From NCBI GenBank assembly GCA_902777355.1, contig CACYTU010000001.1:62001-126000 (forward strand): DNA of 64,000 bases, given 5' to 3'. The notes under the pieces were generated by a model. The model saw only the letters and a program-made list of their open reading frames with translations. It ran no database searches and was not told the DNA's origin. Origin of the DNA: an uncultured Lachnospiraceae bacterium. Lineage in GTDB: Bacteria > Bacillota > Clostridia > Lachnospirales > Lachnospiraceae. Positions 10,101 through 17,410 of the stretch are shown piece by piece (positions within the stretch are counted from its first letter, which is position 1; each line of letters begins with the position of its first letter). The translations under genes were made by a program, and so were the position numbers.

Positions 10101-10253
10101 TTTTATGATCAGGTAGAAGAAAAGGTGGTAGAAGCCGGATCAGAAGAAACAATCGACATTCAAATTTCGCTCCAGGACGAGCAGGAAACCATTCATTATA
10201 CACCTAAACATTTTCTGGCTTTAAAAACTGCCATGGAAGTGTTTTCAAAATAA
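7110..10253 (+). CDS. Sacsin/HSP90-type GHKL ATPase with C-terminal zinc/HNH-like domain
   Basis: A 1047-residue protein. Its N-terminal 250 residues have the HSP90/sacsin ATP-binding fold: LLQNAEDA with the Mg-coordinating Asn near residue 47, an EHNG turn, and the glycine-rich lid IGRFGIGFKSVY at residues 98-109. The middle is long and without motifs I know. Near the C-terminus two cysteine pairs (YCQICK about 936-939 and CLCPNCA about 983-986), with EHHF between them, form a zinc knuckle resembling a degenerate HNH domain. A lysine-rich linker precedes it (about residues 855-885). The frame opens earlier at a TTG (7056), but the ATG at 7110 with GGAGGG upstream is the better start. It shares an operon-like layout with the SF1-macro gene 18 bases downstream. 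The role in defence is inferred from context. Confidence 0.78.
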   Translation: MPQEKISYEEIRSKKVEEYGTQFKDWIWILVKQYKDRTHFLFELLQNAEDAKATSVRLILEKDMLIIEHNGILFSKDDVVSITKVAKSTKGAGGAGSIGRFGIGFKSVYAYASTPKIYSGDYAFEIRDFIYPYEIHHIDLDHDWTRIEIPFNNGEIEPQKAFLEIHRALREQIRSDTLLFLNNISDLKIFLNGSSDVIHISKEDRERKDTGGSVLDVNILYEKNRRKREEDYLLFTDCEEEAVCIAFKVDGKELVPVPNTSIFTFFPTDKESHQSFYIHAPFETTPARDNIVEDSERNKVFIGNICEGLQMAFCWMRDNGYLSLAGLNATYPIYQYPEDSIFYQIYENSIRIIAAGEKLIPTNKAGVFKSRSEILLPDNMSIVDNFDDDDIQRLFVSHKIFWIAKEISKDNCQQFREFLKKNFNFKTYTWKDVITRIDAIFLKQKDIKWFERLFLAIRSFAVSRTDNLGSHGIDVSHIPFIRLSDGSQVCAYDQGAPTVYINNPKTWPNKIEATFIHNSVIRSFYTVNLNVQEYNLVTIVLDDILPKYAEKESIEVSAKDLKENIADLKTIKDAIQMSPDIKGSIRDYYVVTDGEKWFKPEELHIPSGFGKQKPEYRLLQGISTLRFITLNYQYDPKLDEKFFVDIGCPDTLQQKSCTQNEYLDLVKKYIGGKEREEIRQKIFKKTYQEGLRWNVLFEGFPEMMNQIDLKKSLGIAGFLSRFVNHFEIHGEIVGAMDQNFTGANVDSMQIYSALGILLSFVPWIYTKDGIKKSVSEIRRRDVDGLYEKNAKRLMDILPFVEENQAIEAILAGIEDDTQKEMIKELLTDQESRDKFSKAWKNLKIKDLKNKDKKNKSPKEILEEAAKKKAKGAAPGQSDDPEAVTNPERRQKKLEDEFVKSMDFRNIVTKTSLRYTYQDRLSGEEKAFLKMQYDGYCQICKTTILKYDGEHHFQAINVMKTSELADQYKGALDTGWNSLCLCPNCAAKYQYGVKDISRFYDQVEEKVVEAGSEETIDIQISLQDEQETIHYTPKHFLALKTAMEVFSK

Positions 10254-10271
10254 TGGGATAGTTAGAAGATT

Positions 10272-13200
10272 ATGGCTTTTAAGTACTATACGATTGCTTC
10301 AATTACAAAGATAGACATTGATGATATACCGGATTCTTTTATTACATATTATCAGAACCTTACCGAAGAATTGCAGGCGGAAATCAGGGATGTCAGACCC
10401 GATCTTGTTCAGGCTATAGAAAATGCAAATGGGGAAGATCCTGCGGCTGACAGCGATGAGCCTGTTGATGATATCAGGCCATTTTCTGAATCTGGAGATG
10501 CCGTGACAGAAGAGGCTTCACTGAATTCTGAGGATAATATTGTAGGTAAAGGAGACCAGGATGAGGATGAGGAGGATCAGGGGAATGCAGCTGAAGACGT
10601 ATTCCAAAACGAAGAGACTCCGATCAATGAAGAAGATGACAATACCTCAGATGATGAAGAAGATCTGGAAGATGAAGCTGAGTATTCTCCTGTGCTGGAG
10701 GCATGGGAGGATATCTCAATTCGCGCCTGGCAGCAAAAAGCAATTGAGACATCTGTAGTAGTTTGCAAAATAATTCCGGACAAAACAAAAAGATGCCCTA
10801 TTCACCGTATTCCACTCCTTGAAAAGCAGCTTAAGATCAGGAAAAGCACCGGGGGTACATATGGCATTAAGGGATTGTTATGCCCTGAATGTATGGACTT
10901 CTTCATAGAGCAGGACGGAGTTGATGATCTTATCCGGAAGCTGGATGAATATAGTATTCCTACGTGGATTCAGACTTTGGAGGATACACTTGCCGAGTGG
11001 AAAGAAAATACTATTCCCCAGCCCTTTCAGAATGACACTCCGATCTATGTTCCGGACACCTGGGTCGATGGACAGACGACCTGCCCTATCCACCCGGATC
11101 AGATACTTGTTGAAGATACTTATCAGGAAACATACAGAGACAGGTCTGTTGTATTTCAGGCTCATTACTGTGAAGAGTGCCATAAACTCATTATGAGGAA
11201 TTCTCTTGCTCAGAAGCTGGAAATGGACTGCAGCGAAATAGGTCTTCCTCCGATTGAGTTCCGCCCGCTCCGTCCGGCTGCCAAACCCAAAGTATCTGCG
11301 GCCGACCTAGATATACATCCTGATTATATTATCGCAAACGGCGTACGTGATGTTTTTGACTTTGGAGATGATGAAGCAAAGGAACTTTGGACACAGACAT
11401 TTGAGCCGGATACTTTTGTTGTCAACTACACACGTTCATGTATAGAAGAAGATCATGAAGCAGAGGACACACTGGCGCTGATCAAGGTCCAGGAGAAAAA
11501 AGAGGGTGTCAAATACTATGTAGTATTGGTCGGCTATTGCGAAGAATGTGAAAAGTACTATATTGCGAAAGAGGATTTTGCACTCCTTGCAGAAAAGGGA
11601 CGGCCTGTTCTTACACTGATTGATGAAACCGGAACCTACAATTATATTACATCCGGAAAGACATTTGACTGGGAAAGAGATCATTTGAACGAACTCGAAG
11701 GTACGCTGGATAAAAAAATAGATGATATTCAGCACAGTCCCGGTTATGTAGCAAAATATGCTGTTGGTGATTATGATGACGGAGCGCTGATTTATAAGAA
11801 AATAGCGTGTGAGCCTTTATATCAGGAAATAGACAGGCTGAGCGAGTTCAAACCAAAACCATATGAATACCGAACAGACCTGACATTTAATGATCAGACT
11901 GAGATTTTCTATCTTGGAATTAACGATATCGAACTGGACGGAAACAAACACGTTATCTCCTATAACAGTGATCTGGGACGGAAGATGGTCAACTATCGGA
12001 CTCTGGATCTGATAATGGGAGGAGCACAGCGGAAGGTAAAACGCCGCAGATCTTTCGATATCGATAAAGAGATATTATATAGATTTACTGAACAGTCGGA
12101 TGATGATGTAATCTTCAAGAGCGGAATCACAGATACTTTCCTGATTAATGTACTCAATCAGAGAAAGAAACAGCATCAGCTGATCGATATTATCTCGACG
12201 ATTCAGGATAATCAGAATGCCATCGTTGATGTACCTATCCGGGAGAACCTGATAGTCCAGGGATGTGCAGGATCCGGAAAGACAATGGTCCTGCTCCGCA
12301 GACTATCAACCTTAAAATACAACAATCCTGATTTCAATGCTTACAATGTTGTTATTCTGACGCCTAACGGGAACTTTAATACACATATTGCGGGCCTGGC
12401 ATCCAGCCTTCAGCTCGGATATATAGATCGGTATTCCGTAGAGGATTATTACTATAATCTCATTCAGAAATATGACATTTCATTCAAACTGAAAAATCCC
12501 ATATCTGATGAGATGAACGTCAATCAGACATACGTTGATTACATGTATTCTGATGAGTTCAGATCGCTTATGGAAGAGGCCTATCAGCAGAGAATTGCCG
12601 GGATCAGGGAAATGTTTGGCCTTGTTAAAGAAGCTTCACGGATTTTAGGGAGAGAAGCGGCAGATGAAAATAAACTGGAGGATAATGCTCTTGTCGGGCG
12701 GCTGAGACTTGAATTAGCTACTATATCCGGATTATGCAAGGCTCCTGATGAAGAATATGCCAAGTGTGTGAAAGAACATGAATATTATCTTGGCAAACAA
12801 AAAAATGCACAGGAGCTTCTTGAAGGTGCTGAATCAGGACTTAAAGAAATAATAAACGCAGAGACTGCCAGAGTTTCAAAAATTCTTTCAGACCTCGTAT
12901 TAAATAAGACAGCTAATATTAACGGCCTGGAGAAGATGATCTCTGAAAAAGAAAAGGAATATAAGAAAATAAATGACACTGTTCTGGTCTATCGCAAAGG
13001 ACTGAAACTGAGTCAGCTGCAGAAAGAAATAGATCAGCTAAAGGATGAAGAGGCTGGATTACTGGTTGATATTGAAAATCTTAATAGTCTGCTCAGAACT
13101 AAAGTGTTCGCAATGGATTTCGACGACTTAATGAGATTTTTTGACAGTGCAGCCACTTATTCTTCAGATGTCCTTGGAAGTAAAGCAGCTATACGAAAAC

Positions 13201-15746
13201 AACAGGAACGTCTTGATTTATACAAAGAAGAGGCTGACCAATATCCCGAAAAATTGCAGGAACTGCAGGAGAAAATTAAGGCAGCGGCTGGAGCAAGAGT
13301 TTATCAGGATCTGCTGGAGCGTGTAAATGCTTTGTCAGAGAAGGCTGATGAGCTTTCTCCAAAACGCATTTATCAGGATATTTATGATATTGCGTCTGCC
13401 AAGGCCGACGATATCCTTTTTGCCAGGACGGGCAAAAGATACATTCAGAATGTAAGAGGAACCCATAGATATGACCTTTATCTCCAACTGATCTTCGCAA
13501 TGAAGTTTTTCAAGAGAAAAACAGGAGAGAACAGACTTATTTCTATTGACGAAGGTCAGGATCTTACTCCGGGAGAGTACAGGCTGATAAAGGAAATCAA
13601 TGAAGGAAATCCGATTTTTAATATTTATGGTGATACGAATCAGCTTCTGAAATATGGGAGAGGAATAACTGACTGGTCTTTGATCGGGAAAACCATAGAG
13701 TCCGCAGAGCATTTCGCCCTGAATGAAAACTATCGAAACACAAATCAGATTACGCAGTTCTGCAATGATACCTTCAAGATGAACGTATCGTTGACGGGTG
13801 TGGACGGCCACAGTGTCAAGGAAATTGCCCGTGTCAAGCTGGAAAGTGTGCTTGCAAATATAAAAGCCACAGACGAGAGAATCGCAGTGATACTCCCCAG
13901 GACTGTAAAAAAGAAGGAGTATATAGACAAGGATCAGATCCCCCCCGGAATACAGAGTATTTTGGGAGATACTATCGCCAACGGAACAATTGCAGTAGTT
14001 TATGTAGACGAGGTCAAGGGCGTTGAATTTGACCGTGTTTTTGTTGTGCCGAACAGCATGACAGAAAATGAGCGCTACATCGCCTTTACGAGGGCTCTCT
14101 CTGAACTGACAGTAGTCTACGACGAAAGCCTCGATCCTGTTATAGCGGTTTCAGAACCTGAACCTCAGAAGAAAGACGAAAAACAGACAAAGCCGGGTAA
14201 ATCACATGCTGCCGCGCTTGCTTCTTCAAACATCACAATTGGCAAAGTAAAAATCAAGCGTGATAAAAAGGCAGAAGAGAGACGCGAAGCACTGAGACAG
14301 AGATTCAGAATAGGTGCTTCTGATATCACTGAATTTAAGGGAGGAGCAATTGTCACCCCATATTCTTCCTATTCCCACAGTGGAGCACTGCAGACTGCAA
14401 TCTGCAAGGCGGCCGGAAAAGAATACGTTGACGAAATCAAGATTATTCCTGCACTAGGACCTGGTAAAACATGTCTTATAAAGGGATACAAACTCCCTGT
14501 TGAATATGTGATCCACGTGAACAGCCCTAAATGGGATCCTGAAAACGAAAAGGAATCAGAAGAACTTCTCGCAGAGGCATACCGGAATGTAATGCAGTGT
14601 GCTATGCAAAACGGAATCAGAACTATTGCGATTCCAACCCTTTCCACGGGATTCAAAGGCTTTCCTGCGGGCAAAGCGGCTTATATAGCATTGTATACTG
14701 TGGGAGATTTTGTAAATAATCACCTCGAGCAAATCGACAAGGTGGAATTTTCGATTCTCGACAAAAATATACTTGAGAAATATGAGTCCTTATTCCGGGC
14801 ATTTGGAAGAAAAGAAGAATATAGAATATCCATAGAAAACTGCAAGAAGTGCGGCAGAATAAGAAAAATCAGAAAAAGGACCTACGATAAGTACATTATA
14901 GATGGATATATTCCTTCGTACTGCAATACTTGTGGGGAGGAAGTTACCAGGCAGTCAAAATGTGTAAAATGCGGTGAGCTGTTTGACATTACTTTGAGAG
15001 AGCAGGATTATTCAGCGCAGACAGGGAACCCCTTACCTGATACCTGCCCGGAGTGTATTAAGAAGGAGAGAGAAGCGGAAAAACTTCTTGCTTCAGAAGA
15101 TAAGAAGAAAGCGACTCTGACGGCTCAAACCAACGAAGATGCAGATAAAGCCGTTCCCACTGTTGCACATGAGCCTTCAACGCCGTCAGATCTCATTCAG
15201 AGCAGTAATGGTCAAACGGACCAGGCTAGAGGTGTTTCAAAGCAGACTGTTTCTGCAGCCGGACAAGACAAAACAGAACAATCCGAACAGCTTAATACAG
15301 CTGATTCAATACAGGATATCCATACAGAGGAGAAAGCTACAGGTGAAGACAAACAGGATACTGTAGAAAAAGCTGATTCCGATACTGCAGCGGCATCTGA
15401 AACCACTATCGTTCAGGAGAAAAAGACGGAAGCAGTCAATGTTGTTTCGACAGCTGAAACTGCAGAAAAGATCAAGTTACAAGACGAAGAGACTCTTGCG
15501 CCTTTCGCAGAAGAAAAGCATTACCTGAATTATGCCAAGATTCGGGACTTCCTGTCAGCGGAAATACTGGATCAAGACGTAAAAGGTGTCAGTGATGAAA
15601 TCGTTACAATACTTGCATTGTGTCATGTAAAGAGTAATAAAGAACTGATCAGGCTTTTGATGGATGAGGATGTCTTTGACGATAACCAGCTTACTGAAAT
15701 AGAAGAGTATATGAAGAAACTGATCTTATCGATGTTTTATGTATAA
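10272..15746 (+). CDS. Giant SF1 (UvrD-like) helicase fused to macro domain and zinc fingers
   Basis: An 1824-residue multidomain protein. Order: an acidic low-complexity N-terminus (about 50-150); two cysteine/histidine clusters (RCPIHRIPLLE ... LLCPECMDFF, then CPIHPDQIL ... HYCEECHK, about 178-315); SF1A helicase core with Walker A VQGCAGSGKTMVLLRR (about 664), an inserted coiled coil (about 780-1040), motif II SIDEGQDLTPGEY (about 1092), NENYRNTNQIT, and VKGVEFDRVFV and RYIAFTRALSEL as motifs V and VI; a macro domain (about 1347-1511) with GYKLPVEYVIHV and IAIPTLSTGFKGFPAGKAA; then three or four CxxC zinc knuckles (about 1526-1600), a disordered Thr/Ala/Glu linker and a small C-terminal domain. 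Macro domains bind ADP-ribose. The usual NAAN loop is replaced by TPYSS, so binding rather than hydrolysis is more likely. It starts 18 bases after the sacsin-like gene. Confidence 0.82.
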   Translation: MAFKYYTIASITKIDIDDIPDSFITYYQNLTEELQAEIRDVRPDLVQAIENANGEDPAADSDEPVDDIRPFSESGDAVTEEASLNSEDNIVGKGDQDEDEEDQGNAAEDVFQNEETPINEEDDNTSDDEEDLEDEAEYSPVLEAWEDISIRAWQQKAIETSVVVCKIIPDKTKRCPIHRIPLLEKQLKIRKSTGGTYGIKGLLCPECMDFFIEQDGVDDLIRKLDEYSIPTWIQTLEDTLAEWKENTIPQPFQNDTPIYVPDTWVDGQTTCPIHPDQILVEDTYQETYRDRSVVFQAHYCEECHKLIMRNSLAQKLEMDCSEIGLPPIEFRPLRPAAKPKVSAADLDIHPDYIIANGVRDVFDFGDDEAKELWTQTFEPDTFVVNYTRSCIEEDHEAEDTLALIKVQEKKEGVKYYVVLVGYCEECEKYYIAKEDFALLAEKGRPVLTLIDETGTYNYITSGKTFDWERDHLNELEGTLDKKIDDIQHSPGYVAKYAVGDYDDGALIYKKIACEPLYQEIDRLSEFKPKPYEYRTDLTFNDQTEIFYLGINDIELDGNKHVISYNSDLGRKMVNYRTLDLIMGGAQRKVKRRRSFDIDKEILYRFTEQSDDDVIFKSGITDTFLINVLNQRKKQHQLIDIISTIQDNQNAIVDVPIRENLIVQGCAGSGKTMVLLRRLSTLKYNNPDFNAYNVVILTPNGNFNTHIAGLASSLQLGYIDRYSVEDYYYNLIQKYDISFKLKNPISDEMNVNQTYVDYMYSDEFRSLMEEAYQQRIAGIREMFGLVKEASRILGREAADENKLEDNALVGRLRLELATISGLCKAPDEEYAKCVKEHEYYLGKQKNAQELLEGAESGLKEIINAETARVSKILSDLVLNKTANINGLEKMISEKEKEYKKINDTVLVYRKGLKLSQLQKEIDQLKDEEAGLLVDIENLNSLLRTKVFAMDFDDLMRFFDSAATYSSDVLGSKAAIRKQQERLDLYKEEADQYPEKLQELQEKIKAAAGARVYQDLLERVNALSEKADELSPKRIYQDIYDIASAKADDILFARTGKRYIQNVRGTHRYDLYLQLIFAMKFFKRKTGENRLISIDEGQDLTPGEYRLIKEINEGNPIFNIYGDTNQLLKYGRGITDWSLIGKTIESAEHFALNENYRNTNQITQFCNDTFKMNVSLTGVDGHSVKEIARVKLESVLANIKATDERIAVILPRTVKKKEYIDKDQIPPGIQSILGDTIANGTIAVVYVDEVKGVEFDRVFVVPNSMTENERYIAFTRALSELTVVYDESLDPVIAVSEPEPQKKDEKQTKPGKSHAAALASSNITIGKVKIKRDKKAEERREALRQRFRIGASDITEFKGGAIVTPYSSYSHSGALQTAICKAAGKEYVDEIKIIPALGPGKTCLIKGYKLPVEYVIHVNSPKWDPENEKESEELLAEAYRNVMQCAMQNGIRTIAIPTLSTGFKGFPAGKAAYIALYTVGDFVNNHLEQIDKVEFSILDKNILEKYESLFRAFGRKEEYRISIENCKKCGRIRKIRKRTYDKYIIDGYIPSYCNTCGEEVTRQSKCVKCGELFDITLREQDYSAQTGNPLPDTCPECIKKEREAEKLLASEDKKKATLTAQTNEDADKAVPTVAHEPSTPSDLIQSSNGQTDQARGVSKQTVSAAGQDKTEQSEQLNTADSIQDIHTEEKATGEDKQDTVEKADSDTAAASETTIVQEKKTEAVNVVSTAETAEKIKLQDEETLAPFAEEKHYLNYAKIRDFLSAEILDQDVKGVSDEIVTILALCHVKSNKELIRLLMDEDVFDDNQLTEIEEYMKKLILSMFYV

Positions 15747-15804
15747 CCCTACTACGGTTTACATAAATGCTTATTGAATAACGGCTAGAGTGCAGGAATA
15801 AGTT

Positions 15805-16650
15805 ATGAATGCAGAGAACTATGTCTATAAAAAAGAGGTCGATTGGTCCCTCTTCAACTATGGCTTCGCTATCCCCTTGGAATATCAGGTTGTCTTCAAA
15901 CAGATTGCCGGCCGCTTTATTGAACGTGGGGAATCTAAACCGATTAAGCTCTATCTCAATGGAAAAGCTTACGAAGCTAAGCTGCAAAACAACCGGATAG
16001 ACAAAAAATTCGGAAGCAGGGCGGATATTGTTCAAATACGATACTCCCAGAATTCGGACATTGCGATTGCGCTGAGAGGTTCCTTTCAGCGCAGCTACCT
16101 GTATATCCAGAAGATAAAGCAGATGCAGCAAAAAGGATCTAAGTCACGAGTGTCGCTGCCCGAGGATTACAAAGAGTATCTGGCAATTTACACCACCGAA
16201 TATGATGATTCCTATATCCTTGAGACCATCTCATCAGAAGAAATCGCGACGATGAGAGAGGCGGTAAAGGAGAAAGCAGAGCGCACAGTGGAGGCAGAAA
16301 TAAACTACGAAGCTGTAGATGAGGGAGCCGGCATCCAAACAAATCAGCGATTGGTCAAAATCAGGAAACTAAATAGGAAGATTGGAGAAAATCTGAAATT
16401 ACTGTACGGGTATCGCTGTCAACTCTGTGGTCAGCTGATCGGAGAGGAGTTCGGTTCTCACATTGCAGAGGCACATCACATTGATTATTTTGTCAAAAGC
16501 CTGAATAACGATGCCAGCAACCAGATAATTGTCTGTCCGAATCACCACAGTATCATTCATGATGCGGATCCGGTCTTTGACAGGAGACGAAAGCTGTACA
16601 GGTACGGAAATGGAAAGGAACAGAGGTTGGTTCTGAATCGACATCTTTGA
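15805..16650 (+). CDS. HNH endonuclease, likely effector of the cassette
   Basis: A 281-residue protein with a C-terminal HNH nuclease: CQLCG (Cys205, Cys208), EAHHID (His224-His225) and NQIIVCPNHHSIIH (Cys244, His247-248). This has the zinc-binding cysteines and the catalytic histidine pair of the family. The first ~160 residues are a separate domain with the pattern of a DNA- or nucleotide-sensing module. I do not recognise it; similar N-termini occur in HNH restriction-type proteins. The gene is 58 bases after the SF1-macro gene on the same strand, which suggests cotranscription and makes it the likely DNA-cleaving part of the cassette. Confidence 0.82.
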   Translation: MNAENYVYKKEVDWSLFNYGFAIPLEYQVVFKQIAGRFIERGESKPIKLYLNGKAYEAKLQNNRIDKKFGSRADIVQIRYSQNSDIAIALRGSFQRSYLYIQKIKQMQQKGSKSRVSLPEDYKEYLAIYTTEYDDSYILETISSEEIATMREAVKEKAERTVEAEINYEAVDEGAGIQTNQRLVKIRKLNRKIGENLKLLYGYRCQLCGQLIGEEFGSHIAEAHHIDYFVKSLNNDASNQIIVCPNHHSIIHDADPVFDRRRKLYRYGNGKEQRLVLNRHL

Positions 16651-16813
16651 TGCTTGATATCTGTTGAAAAAAGCTAAGACCAAAGTACTCTGGGTCATAC
16701 CACACCGGATATTGAGAGAACAGACAAGCCGAATTCGCTTTATGGTGAAAAACACATAAGCTTAAGCAGCTTTATCAAGAGAGCGCATATACTTAATCAG
16801 TTAAATTAATAAC

Positions 16814-17410
16814 ATGAATACAAACACCACACTTGATTATTACAATAATAACGCGTATCGCTTCACAGCGGATACCCTGGATGTCGAATTCTCCGACATC
16901 CAGGACCATTTCCTTGCCGAATTGCAGCCTGGGGCATTGATCCTTGATTTTGGCTGCGGTTCTGGCCGTGACAGCCGATATTTCCTTCAAAAAGGGTACA
17001 AAGTTGAAGCCTGCGACGGATCGGAAGAGATGGTGAAAACAGCAACCAAAAACGCGGGAATTCCTGTAAAGCAGATGTTGTTTTCTGAGCTGGATGAGCA
17101 GGAGCGGTATGATGGGATTTTTGCCTGTGCTTCGATTTTGCATGTGCCGTCAGAAGAGCTTCCGGACATTATCGGGAAGATGAAGAAAGCTGTGAAAAAG
17201 GGTGGCATTCTGTACATATCTTTTAAATACGGAACCTTTGAGGGGGTCCGCAATGGCAGGTATTTTACTGATCAGACAAAAGAGAGTCTTAGTCAGATTC
17301 TTGATCAGGTCGGCGGACTAAACATTATCAGCACTGGAATTACAGGTGATGCCAGACCGGGAAGAGAAGAAGAGAAATGGCTGAATGTGTTGCTTCGCAG
17401 GAGCAGTTGA
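16814..17410 (+). CDS. Class I SAM-dependent methyltransferase, copy 2
   Basis: The second, near-identical copy of the 198-residue methyltransferase at 2740-3336, with the same start MNTNTTLDYYNNNA and the same SAM motif LDFGCGSGRDSRYFLQKGY. DNA similarity begins at about the AACATG of the start codon and ends at the stop; the flanks differ. No strong Shine-Dalgarno sequence is seen before this ATG. The last 34 bases overlap the start of the downstream nuclease-helicase frame in another phase. Together with copy 1 it forms direct repeats about 14 kb apart that could recombine and delete or mobilise the genes between them. Confidence 0.8.
   Translation: MNTNTTLDYYNNNAYRFTADTLDVEFSDIQDHFLAELQPGALILDFGCGSGRDSRYFLQKGYKVEACDGSEEMVKTATKNAGIPVKQMLFSELDEQERYDGIFACASILHVPSEELPDIIGKMKKAVKKGGILYISFKYGTFEGVRNGRYFTDQTKESLSQILDQVGGLNIISTGITGDARPGREEEKWLNVLLRRSS

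Noticed and set aside
3562..16650. Assignment to class 1 DISARM
   Set aside because: Only the SNF2 helicase fits. No DrmA helicase, DrmB (DUF1998) or DrmMI methylase is present.
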